Assembly (NCBI GenBank): GCA_027080405.1
Contig: JALWSL010000465.1
Location: 1 to 17,400, forward strand
DNA length: 17,400 bases
Source of the DNA: Planctomycetaceae bacterium
GTDB lineage: Bacteria; Planctomycetota; Planctomycetia; Planctomycetales; Planctomycetaceae
Reading direction: 5' to 3'
Shown here one piece after another: positions 1 through 6,913 of the stretch. Position numbers and translations under genes: made by a program. The number at the start of each line of letters is the position of its first letter. Positions within the stretch are counted from its first letter, which is position 1. Below the pieces are notes generated by a model. That model saw only the letters and a program-made list of their open reading frames with translations. It was not told the origin of the DNA and made no database searches.

Positions 1-1274
1 GGGAGGGTCAGAACAGTTCGGAGAGTCCGGTCTGCAGCGAGAGTCGCGTGCTGTACGGATTTGATCGAGCCAAAGAGGCGATGCGCACCCAGAAAAGTGT
101 CATTGTTGTCGAAGGTTATACGGACTGCATCGCGCTGCATCAGTTGGGCATTACCAATGTAGTCGCCACTCTCGGAACCGCACTGACGGCTGAACATGTC
201 TCGCTGATTAAACGTTTCCACAGCGATGGTTTCGTGGCGTATCTGGTTTTCGATGGCGACCAGGCCGGGCAGGATGCGGCTAACAAGGCACTACCCCAGC
301 TTCTTTCGCAGGATATCGAACTGAAATTGCTCGAAATTCCGGACAAAATGGATCCTCCAGAGTTTCTGGAAAAGCACGGTTTGCAGGAATTTCAAACCTT
401 GTTACAAAAAGCTCCCGATGCCTGGGAGTTCAAATTCGGCAATTTGGTGAACAAATTTGGGCTGAATAGCGTCCATGCCAGGGAAAATGTGATTGAAGGC
501 ATGTTAGAGCTCTTGGCGCTGGCTCCCGGGTTACGCGGAACGAACCGTGAAAGCATTCTTTTGAATAAACTGGGTAATAAAGTTGGGTTGCGCGCCCAAC
601 AGGAAGATGCATTGCGCAAACAATTATCAGTTTTGCGCGCCAAAGGCCCGCAACTTGCTCATACAGCTTCACAGACATCGACAGCAACGCCCCCTGAGGG
701 TGACGAGCGGCCAGCCGAGGCGGTTTCAGGCGTGAATTACCGCGAAAACGTGGATCGGTTGCTCTTTTCGAGTTTGGATTGCACAACCCGGTTGGAACAG
801 GATTTGTTGGAAATAATATTCATGATGCCGGAATGCATCACAACAATTACCCGGTGTGGTGTTCAGAAACAGATACAAAATGGTTTGATCCGGAAAATTT
901 TTGAACTGTGTGAAAATCTCCATCAACAGCAGCGACTCTCAGGTATAGAATCACTCATGGTCGAGGTGGAAGACCCGGAACTGAAACGATACGTCTTGGG
1001 TACACACGAAAACGCAGTTCAAAAACAAATCGGAAAAAAATTAACAGAAACCGTGGAAGACCCCGTTTTGGATGTCTGCCCGGTCTATTTGAAACAGGTT
1101 ATCGAACGACTTGAATGGGAAGTGATACAGGCCCAGCATCGTCAATCGACGCAGCTCGTGGAGGTCCACGCAGAAGAGCCCGCGACCGTCGATGAGAAGA
1201 TGCAAAGATTGCTGCAGGATGCGGCTCAATTTCATCAGCAACGTGTGACGCGAAAAACAGCATCGCCGGAATAA
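1..1274 (+). CDS. dnaG: DNA primase, C-terminal part (5' end outside window)
   Basis: DnaG makes the RNA primers for DNA replication and binds the replicative helicase DnaB through its C-terminus. The reading frame is open from base 3 with no start codon, so the zinc-binding domain and the first part of the polymerase domain lie upstream. The visible part begins in the conserved NSSESPVCSESRVLYGF stretch (family form YLNSPETPLF.K...LYG). It continues with the TOPRIM domain: EGYTD with its catalytic Glu at bases 111-113, and the DGD metal-binding motif at 252-260. A C-terminal region of about 280 residues follows, fitting the helicase-binding domain, with a variable Ala/Thr/Pro/Glu-rich linker near codons 660-725. 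About 423 residues remain of the usual 600 or so. A 57-nt gap separates it from rpoD, the classic primase-sigma factor order. The identity is secure; only the missing N-terminus is unseen. Confidence 0.95.
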   Translation, partial: EGQNSSESPVCSESRVLYGFDRAKEAMRTQKSVIVVEGYTDCIALHQLGITNVVATLGTALTAEHVSLIKRFHSDGFVAYLVFDGDQAGQDAANKALPQLLSQDIELKLLEIPDKMDPPEFLEKHGLQEFQTLLQKAPDAWEFKFGNLVNKFGLNSVHARENVIEGMLELLALAPGLRGTNRESILLNKLGNKVGLRAQQEDALRKQLSVLRAKGPQLAHTASQTSTATPPEGDERPAEAVSGVNYRENVDRLLFSSLDCTTRLEQDLLEIIFMMPECITTITRCGVQKQIQNGLIRKIFELCENLHQQQRLSGIESLMVEVEDPELKRYVLGTHENAVQKQIGKKLTETVEDPVLDVCPVYLKQVIERLEWEVIQAQHRQSTQLVEVHAEEPATVDEKMQRLLQDAAQFHQQRVTRKTASPE

Positions 1275-1331
1275 GAAGTCACTCTTCTTTGATGGCAAGC
1301 ATCCGAGTTTATTTCTCGAAGGAGATCTTCA

Positions 1332-3014
1332 GTGCATCAACTTGACCAAACCCTGTTACAACTCGTTGGAGTCGGCAAAAAAAGAGGTTATCTCACGTTC
1401 AGCGAAGTGAACGATTACCTCCCCGATGAAGGCGTGAACCCGGATAAACTCGATCATCTTCTGCATTCTCTGGAAGAGTTGGGGCTTGACATCATCCCGG
1501 AAAAGCATGTCTCCAAGCGAGAAGTAGAAGCCAGGCAGAAGACCCGCAAAAGAAAAGCGACCAAATCTGAAAAGCGGAACGGCGATATCTCCTACGCAGA
1601 GGACGGAGGCTCCCGCAGAATCGATGATCCGGTCAGAATCTATCTGACACAGATGGGCGAAATTCCGCTACTCACCCGTGAAGAAGAAATTACACTCGCC
1701 AAGAAAATCGAGGTAACCCGCAAACAGTTCCGCAGGCATCTGATGGAAAACGATTGCGCGATGAAAGCGGCGATTGAAACTCTCGCCAAGGTTCATCGGG
1801 GCGAATTGCCTTTTGACCGAACGATCAAAGTGTCGTTGACCGAATCGCTCGAAAAAGAGCAGATTCTCGGACGGATGCCCCACAACCTGAAAACACTCGA
1901 ATATCTGCAACAGAAAAACGAGCAGGATTTCCGTGATTCGATCAACCCGGAACTGACGCCAGCCCAACGCAAACAGGCGCGTCAAAGACTGGAAACACGC
2001 CGTCGAAAAATGGTGACACTCGTTGAGGAAATGAGCCTGCGAACCCAGCGCTTGCAACCGCTGCTGAAACGGCTCGAACAGATTTCTTCGCGAATGAACG
2101 AACTGAAAAAGAAATTGAAGGTTCTTTCCCGCCGGCAGAATACCGAGCATGAATGCGAAAACATCAAACGTGAACTGCACGATCTGATGCTGACCACCTA
2201 CGAAACTCCTGAAACGCTTGAAAAACGGGTCAAGGAAACCGCCCGCAAGGCAGAGGCTTACGAAACAGCCATGCGGGAACTTTCCGGCGGTAACTTGCGA
2301 CTGGTTGTTTCCATCGCCAAGAAATACCGCAATCGTGGAATGAGTTTTCTCGATCTGATTCAGGAGGGAAATACCGGCTTGATGCGGGCAGTTGACAAGT
2401 ACGAATACCGCCGCGGTTACAAGTTTTCGACTTACGCCACCTGGTGGATTCGACAGGCGATCACCCGAGCCATTGCTGACCAGGCAAGAACGATTCGCAT
2501 TCCGGTTCACATGATCGAAACGATGACACGACTGCGAAAAGTGGCGAAGGAACTGGTTCAGAAACTCGGTCGGGAACCTTCCATCGAAGAAATGGCGGAA
2601 GCGGCTGAAGTTTCTCTCGAGGAAGCACAGCGGGTGATGAAAATTTCCCGTCAGCCGATCAGCCTGGATCGTCCGATCGGCGAGGGCGAGGACAGCTACT
2701 TCGGCGATTTTATTGAGGATAAATCATCCGACAGCCCGGTCAGCACCGCGACGTCGGAAATGCTCAAAGATAAAATCGATCACGTCCTGCGGACACTCAC
2801 CTATCGGGAGCGGGAAATCATCAAACTCCGTTACGGACTCGGCGACGGCTACACCTACACACTGGAAGAAGTCGGTCGCATTTTCAAGGTGACACGCGAA
2901 CGGGTTCGGCAGATCGAAGCCAAAGCGGTCAGAAAACTGCAGCACCCCGTCCGCAGCCACCAACTGAAAGGATTTCTCGAATCCCTCATGGCTGCCGGCG
3001 CGTTGCAGAATTGA
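1332..3014 (+). CDS. rpoD: primary RNA polymerase sigma factor (sigma-70, RpoD)
   Basis: This is the housekeeping sigma factor that directs RNA polymerase to most promoters. It has 560 residues. Region 1.1 is at about 1-60 ([14 protein letters not shown]), region 1.2 at about 95-130 ([20 protein letters not shown]), and a charged non-conserved insert with coiled-coil character lies at about 150-310. Region 2 is at about 318-395 ([18 protein letters not shown], then the -10-recognising [17 protein letters not shown]). Region 3 follows. Region 4 is at about 490-555, with the -35 helix-turn-helix [17 protein letters not shown]. The start is GTG: AAGGAG at 1319-1324 lies 7 nt before it, and the protein then begins exactly where region 1.1 usually does. 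It follows dnaG by 57 nt and is probably cotranscribed with it. An intrinsic terminator stands 36 nt past the stop. Confidence 0.97.
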   Translation: MHQLDQTLLQLVGVGKKRGYLTFSEVNDYLPDEGVNPDKLDHLLHSLEELGLDIIPEKHVSKREVEARQKTRKRKATKSEKRNGDISYAEDGGSRRIDDPVRIYLTQMGEIPLLTREEEITLAKKIEVTRKQFRRHLMENDCAMKAAIETLAKVHRGELPFDRTIKVSLTESLEKEQILGRMPHNLKTLEYLQQKNEQDFRDSINPELTPAQRKQARQRLETRRRKMVTLVEEMSLRTQRLQPLLKRLEQISSRMNELKKKLKVLSRRQNTEHECENIKRELHDLMLTTYETPETLEKRVKETARKAEAYETAMRELSGGNLRLVVSIAKKYRNRGMSFLDLIQEGNTGLMRAVDKYEYRRGYKFSTYATWWIRQAITRAIADQARTIRIPVHMIETMTRLRKVAKELVQKLGREPSIEEMAEAAEVSLEEAQRVMKISRQPISLDRPIGEGEDSYFGDFIEDKSSDSPVSTATSEMLKDKIDHVLRTLTYREREIIKLRYGLGDGYTYTLEEVGRIFKVTRERVRQIEAKAVRKLQHPVRSHQLKGFLESLMAAGALQN

Positions 3015-3050
3015 GTGCCGCTCTTTTGACTAATGTGGCAATGCACAGCG

Positions 3051-3092
3051 CGACGCACCCGAGCCTATCGGTTGGGGTGCGTTGTTCTGTTT
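3051..3092 (+). terminator. intrinsic terminator after rpoD
   Basis: The arm CGACGCACCC (3051-3060) pairs over 10 bp with 3075-3084 (GGGTGCGTTG, one G-T pair). The loop is 14 nt, and a short T-rich run (TTCTGTTT, 3085-3092) follows. It lies 36 nt past the rpoD stop, so it probably ends the dnaG-rpoD transcript. The T-run is imperfect, so efficiency is uncertain. Confidence 0.75.
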
Positions 3093-3188
3093 CAGATACC
3101 ATTTCAGGCTACTATCTCTCCGAAACTCCATACTGCCCGCGAGATACTCGAAATATCGAAGCAGTAGCTTGCCCATCATTTCCAACCT

Positions 3189-3219
3189 GCCTGATTTCTT
3201 TCCAGGATATAAATCAGGC
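3189..3219. repeat. inverted repeat, 9-bp arms
   Basis: GCCTGATTT (3189-3197) and AAATCAGGC (3211-3219) are perfect reverse complements around a 13-nt loop. Neither strand has a T-run after the stem, so it is not a typical intrinsic terminator. It lies in the gene-free stretch 3093-3359, where no other feature is visible. It could be a protein site, an RNA hairpin, or a remnant of a mobile element. Confidence 0.45.
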
Positions 3220-3359
3220 GATGTGATCAGCCGTCAGACGCAGCGGTTATCAATGGATATGGCGAACCAATGACGGAACAGTTTCAATTTCCATTCCGGA
3301 TGCGGGCAGTTGGGCGGTTTTCAGTTATCCAAAAACTTTCACAAGGTTTTGAGCGTATG

Positions 3360-3387
3360 TTGCTTTTCACTCTGTTTATGGTAGAAT
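3360..3387 (+). promoter_or_regulatory. sigma70-type promoter upstream of the RNA region and tRNA-Arg
   Basis: TTGCTT (3360-3365) and TAGAAT (3382-3387) are separated by 16 bp and match the -35 and -10 consensus at four and five of six positions. Transcription would begin at about 3393-3395. That point coincides with the 5' edge of a long potential stem, and the tRNA gene lies about 200 nt downstream. No open reading frame with a convincing start and Shine-Dalgarno follows, so the promoter more likely serves RNA genes. Confidence 0.55.
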
Positions 3388-3390
3388 CCG

Positions 3391-3538
3391 CACTCCCAGC
3401 GTTGATTTCCTCGATCTCACATGCGAACCGGGTGAAGGCGCGAAGTGTCAACAACCGTGCAGTGTAGAAAATCAGCCAAGGCTCACCGCGTGAAGCGGAT
3501 GGCTACTCGGTAGAGTCGGGCAGTTTTCGCTGGAGGTG
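3391..3538 (+). ncRNA. candidate structured small RNA or tRNA leader
   Basis: Three nested pairings can be read by eye. Outer: CCAGCG (3396-3401) with CGCTGG (3528-3533), extended past one mismatch by 3391-3394 with 3535-3538. Middle: 3409-3418 with 3513-3520, with two single-base bulges. Inner: GGTGA (3431-3435) with TCACC (3483-3487). Local hairpins CCGC/GCGG (3486-3498) and ACTC/GAGT (3505-3516) are alternatives to parts of this fold. The 5' edge falls where the upstream promoter should start transcription, and there is no plausible protein gene. The length (about 148 nt) and the long interrupted hairpin recall 6S-type RNAs. I see no diagnostic 6S, SRP, RNase P or tmRNA motif, so the class stays open. 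It may simply be the processed leader of the tRNA transcript. Confidence 0.4.
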
Positions 3539-3590
3539 GACAAAATAATATTCAGGCGAATTTGGTTTGCCAATATAAGAACGCGATAAT

Positions 3591-3664
<74 letters not shown>

Positions 3665-3733
3665 ATTGCAGTAACCCGAGTTGAACGCACGGGTTGGCGT
3701 ACCTGCATCAAGTGAAGTGGCGTGACCGGAGGG

Positions 3734-3772
3734 GTTGTAAAAAGTGGTAGTTTTACCACTTTTTATTGCAAC
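3734..3772. terminator. strong hairpin terminator behind tRNA-Arg
   Basis: A perfect 12-bp stem, TAAAAAGTGGTA (3738-3749) with TACCACTTTTTA (3754-3765), has a 4-nt loop (GTTT). GTTG/CAAC (3734-3737 with 3769-3772) extends it past a bulge. The A- and T-rich stem flanks let it act as an intrinsic terminator in either direction. The most likely role is ending the tRNA transcript. Confidence 0.7.
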
Positions 3773-3791
3773 CTTTTCCTGGGACATCGCA

Positions 3792-4088
3792 ATGCCCTCT
3801 GAATCAATCCCTTCTTGCCGGCTTCATAAAGCTTCCGGCCAGGCCCGTATGATCATTGATGGTCGCCATATCTACCTGGGCAAATACAACTCACCTGAAA
3901 CCGTCAGAATTATGCTCGAATTCTGGCGGAGATGTCGCTTGTCAGGTTCCTCGTTGAATAAAAGCCGGTTACCACTCTCCTGATATCCCTACTGCTGGTT
4001 TCAGAAGTTCTCGTCAAGTATCTTGAGTTCGCTGAAGGCGACCTACCAATACGGCTCCAATTTTTCAGGAGGAGACGCCATTCGGTGA
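3792..4088 (+). pseudogene. decayed tyrosine recombinase (integrase) N-terminus
   Basis: Bases 3792-3898 encode MPSESIPSCRLHKASGQAR, then a segment of type MIIDGRHIYLGKYNSPE. This is the conserved N-terminus of planctomycete phage-type integrases (family form PSYRLHK.SGQA.V...GR..YLG.YGSPESR..Y). Near 3898-3901 the frame slips by one base, and the frame starting at 3902 continues with RQNYARILAEM, the next conserved piece. That frame reaches a TAA at 3959-3961. Past it the same frame gives VSEVLVKYLEFAEG (3998-4039), resembling the start of the core-binding domain. A further slip is suggested near 4042, with YQYGSNFSGGDAIR up to a TGA at 4086-4088. The catalytic domain (R, HxxR, Y) is absent. 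The start 127 nt behind tRNA-Arg fits an integrated element that was lost. The first two pieces are convincing; the part beyond 3961 is less sure. Confidence 0.7.
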
Positions 4089-4243
4089 TGAGATTGCGAT
4101 TCATGTCGCCTATCCGATCGCTTGTGCCACGAAGTCTCTGTTCATATGGTGAATATTTCCTTATGGATACCGCATTTTTATACGGTGTAACAGAGCGATG
4201 ATGGTGAAAGAAAGTGAATCATAACAATTCGGGAGTTGGAAAA

Positions 4244-5734
4244 ATGAGAGAGAGGAATGTGAAACTTGTCATGCTGCTACTATTGGAGAATTTGATTCCC
4301 ATCACTGCATTTGCCGTAGAGCCAATTCATATCGGTAACCAACGTGAGTTGTTCGTGGACAAGTATTTGATCGACCACATGGATGGTGTTGAACTGCGGT
4401 TGCAAAAACCAGTACCACGTGAGGTGGTCATTGTGCATGATGCTCCATGGGAAGGGAATTCTTGTGGCTATCACACCATTTTTCGTGATGGCGATCTGTA
4501 CCGGATGTATTACAAATCCGCCGTACAGGTCTTGAAGGGTGAACCGAAACCTCATGGCGTACTCGCCTGCTATGCGGAAAGCAGCGATGGAATTCACTGG
4601 AAAAAGCCGAATCTTGGCCTGTTCGCGTTCAACGGTTCGAAAGAGAACAATATCATTTGGGATGGTCCCGGGGCACACGATTTCACACCGTTCCGCGACC
4701 CGAATCCGAACTGCAAACCTGATGCGAAGTACAAAGCCGTGGGCAACGCAGGCGGAGTTGGCAACGGGCTGCTGGCTTTCAAATCGGCCGATGCCATCCA
4801 CTGGTCACGACTGCAGGACAAGCCGATCATTACCAAAGGTCTGTTTGACTCACAGAACCTTGCGTTCTGGGATTCACAGCGCAACGAGTACCGCGTCTAC
4901 GTCCGCGACGTTGTTGATGGTCGGCGTGACATCCGCACGGCGACATCGAAAGATTTCATTCACTGGAGCGATCCCGTGTTTCTGGAGTATCCCGGCGCAC
5001 CGCCGGAGCAGCTCTACACAAATCAAATCATTCCGTACTATCGGGCCCCGCATCTGTTTCTCGGATTCCCAACCCGGTATCTCGACCGTGGCTGGTCCGA
5101 ATCGATGCGAGCATTGCCGGGATTGGAACACCGAAGGCGTCGTTCCGAAGTATCTTCGCGTGAAGGTACCGCCTTGACCGATGGCCTGTTCATGAGCAGT
5201 CGCGACGGTCGTACTTTTCATCGCTGGCGAGAAGCCTTTCTGAGACCGGGATTGCGAATGAAAGACAATTGGGTATACGGAGACAACTACCAGAATTGGG
5301 GACTTGTCGAAACGAAATCGATGTTTGACGACTCGCCGAATGATCTTTCCATTTACGCGACCGAAAGTTACTGGACGAACCCCGGCAGTCACCTGCGGCG
5401 TTTCACCCTGCGGGTTGATGGCTTCGTATCGGTTCATGCCGGCGGCGATGTCGGCGAATTCACGACCCCGGTGATGACTTTTTCTGGTGAAAGACTGAGC
5501 GTGAATTTTTCAACGTCTGTTGCCGGTAGCTTGCGCGTCGAAATCCAAAATGCAGACGGTAGGCCGATTAAGGGATTCACCCTTGCCGACTGTCCTCCAC
5601 AGTTTGGCGATTCACTCAAACATACGATTAACTGGAATTCCGGAACAAGCGTCGGTCAGATCGCTGGTCAACCGGTTCGCCTGCGTTTCGTCATGCAGGA
5701 TGCGGACCTGTATTCACTTCAGTTTATCAGGTGA
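4244..5734 (+). CDS. exported beta-propeller protein, GH43/GH32-like
   Basis: About 496 residues. The chosen start is ATG 4244, because GGGAG (4231-4235) stands 8 nt before it and a normal signal peptide follows (MRERNVK, then LVMLLLL, cleavage near AFA-VE). An in-frame GTG at 4214 would put ten polar residues in front. The mature protein begins with LFVDKYLIDHMDG and carries the repeated blade motifs of the five-bladed propeller superfamily: DGDLYRMYYKS, SSDGIHWKKPNLG, FKSADAIHWSR, TATSKDFIHWSDP and MSSRDGRTFHRW. The region after about residue 390 (FTLRVDGFVSVHAGGDVGEF, FSGERLSVNFST) is a beta-sandwich of the kind found behind such propellers. Proteins of this type are frequent in planctomycetes and are annotated as glycosyl-hydrolase-like, but substrate and activity are not established. 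I cannot assign catalytic acids. An in-frame stop precedes the gene. It has no close operon partner: neighbours are an integrase relic and a 459-bp gap. Confidence 0.7.
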   Translation: MRERNVKLVMLLLLENLIPITAFAVEPIHIGNQRELFVDKYLIDHMDGVELRLQKPVPREVVIVHDAPWEGNSCGYHTIFRDGDLYRMYYKSAVQVLKGEPKPHGVLACYAESSDGIHWKKPNLGLFAFNGSKENNIIWDGPGAHDFTPFRDPNPNCKPDAKYKAVGNAGGVGNGLLAFKSADAIHWSRLQDKPIITKGLFDSQNLAFWDSQRNEYRVYVRDVVDGRRDIRTATSKDFIHWSDPVFLEYPGAPPEQLYTNQIIPYYRAPHLFLGFPTRYLDRGWSESMRALPGLEHRRRRSEVSSREGTALTDGLFMSSRDGRTFHRWREAFLRPGLRMKDNWVYGDNYQNWGLVETKSMFDDSPNDLSIYATESYWTNPGSHLRRFTLRVDGFVSVHAGGDVGEFTTPVMTFSGERLSVNFSTSVAGSLRVEIQNADGRPIKGFTLADCPPQFGDSLKHTINWNSGTSVGQIAGQPVRLRFVMQDADLYSLQFIR

Positions 5735-6193
5735 TGGCTTCCTGAAAAATATCATGAATATCTTGAGCACGGCCTTTTGAATTGCGGTGGGACGGAAGTC
5801 ATCAGGCCATCCTTTCTTTTTCTTCCGTAACGCCACTTGCAGATGGTTCCTTGCTCGTCACTAACTGCAGGCAGTACGAAGTTATCCTTTCTGGGATAAT
5901 CTCTGCGCAAATCCCGGCCCCACCTACTATACAATTTGACGCATTGAGGTTGCTTCAAGATTTTTCCCATGACTTGCTGTGCCCGTTTATACCGTAAAAT
6001 CGATTCAATCTTCATAGCCCGTACTCCACGCGGTCTACTTTTTCCATGGATTTCTGTCTGACCAGATCAGGGACATTCCAGGACCTATGTTTCTCATGAG
6101 AGAAGGAGGTTTTGGATATCCTCTGTGTACTGGGTTCTCGGTGACAAATCAGAATCCGCAAACAACCAATTCGTGGAGAGGCCGCCCGGTTCA
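5735..6193. other. intergenic stretch without a convincing gene
   Basis: This 459-bp gap separates the propeller gene from the DUF4956 gene. Minus-strand frames here show no recognisable domain; the longest (6015-5752, 87 codons, Shine-Dalgarno-like GGAG 8 nt upstream) is very basic and unlike anything I know. A perfect AAGGAGG occurs at 6103-6109, but no start codon in the right frame stands at normal distance behind it. Possible -35/-10 pairs (for example TTGCTG 5974-5979 with TAAAAT 5995-6000, spacing 15) are weak. The promoter of the following three-gene unit should lie here but I cannot place it. Confidence 0.5.
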
Positions 6194-6904
6194 ATGGATC
6201 AATTGATCAAAGATTCCCTGCTGTTTCTGAAATCGAACGCAGAGCAAACAACATCACTGACAATATGGGAATTGATATTTGCTCTTTCCTCTTCGCTTTT
6301 TTGCAGCATCTTTATCGGCTGGGTGTATCGTGCAACCCATCGCGGAGTCGGATACTCACAATCTTACGTGCACTCTCTGGTACTCACTTCGCTGGTTACT
6401 ACGGTTATCATGATTGTGATTGGTTCCAATATTGCACGCGCGTTTTCGCTGGTCGGCGCGTTATCCATCATTCGTTTTCGAAATGCGATCAAGGAAACCC
6501 GAGACGTTGGATTCATTTTCTTTGCGATGGGTGTTGCGATGGCAAATGGAACACGCTTTCATGGAGTAGCCATCGTCGCCACAGTTTATATTGCAGGTAC
6601 GATGCTCTTTCTTTTCTTTACCAACTATGCGGGAAACCAACAGAACCGGGAACGGTTGCTGCGCGTACAACTTCCTCCAGGACTTGATCCTTCGACTGCG
6701 TTGGATGAAACATTATCAGATTTATTTGAATCGTTCAGTATTGTACTTGTTGAGAGTATTCGGCAGGGAATGCTTACTGAGGTCCTGTACTCGGTTCGAC
6801 CTAAAGCGAACCTCGCACCGACACAGGTTATTGATGAAATCTCAAAGGTGAATTCAAATTTGAAAGTAAGTTACAATTACGCAATGCACACCGATGATAT
6901 CTAA
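6194..6904 (+). CDS. DUF4956 family membrane protein
   Basis: A 236-residue inner-membrane protein of unknown biochemical function. Hydrophobic segments lie at about 24-44, 61-78, 105-118 and 123-143. The family signature ARAFSLVGALSIIRFRNAIK, followed by ETRDVGFIFFAMGVAMANGT, is intact at about 81-120. The remaining 90 residues form a soluble C-terminal domain. ATG 6194 is chosen because relatives begin shortly before the first membrane segment; GGAGAGG (6175-6181) stands 12 nt upstream. GTG 6125 would add 23 polar residues and cannot be excluded. The CotH-like gene follows after 9 nt, and the VTC-domain gene behind it overlaps by 4 nt, so the three are surely one transcript. DUF4956, CotH and VTC proteins recur together in bacteria, which suggests one machine in which this protein may be the membrane or transport part. 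That role is inference. Confidence 0.85.
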   Translation: MDQLIKDSLLFLKSNAEQTTSLTIWELIFALSSSLFCSIFIGWVYRATHRGVGYSQSYVHSLVLTSLVTTVIMIVIGSNIARAFSLVGALSIIRFRNAIKETRDVGFIFFAMGVAMANGTRFHGVAIVATVYIAGTMLFLFFTNYAGNQQNRERLLRVQLPPGLDPSTALDETLSDLFESFSIVLVESIRQGMLTEVLYSVRPKANLAPTQVIDEISKVNSNLKVSYNYAMHTDDI

Positions 6905-6913
6905 CCCGTAAAG

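Noticed and set aside
1668..2510. A 280-codon open frame on the minus strand within rpoD
   Set aside because: It lies wholly antisense to rpoD, and its translation shows no domain. It results from the codon bias of the real gene.
3011..3467. Several 60-70-codon plus-strand frames between rpoD and the tRNA
   Set aside because: They cross the rpoD terminator, the inverted repeat and the promoter, have no Shine-Dalgarno, and give low-complexity products.
3584..3589. GATAAT as a -10 box directly before the tRNA
   Set aside because: Transcription from it would begin inside the tRNA, so it cannot drive an intact tRNA-Arg.
4539..5177. A 212-codon plus-strand frame inside the propeller gene
   Set aside because: It overlaps the signal-peptide-bearing propeller gene in another frame, and its product is Arg/Thr/Ser-rich without any recognisable motif.
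5752..6015. An 87-codon minus-strand frame with GGAG 8 nt before its ATG
   Set aside because: The product is highly basic and matches no family I know, and the frame ends only 17 bp from the propeller gene's stop. One ribosome-site-like string is too little to call a gene.
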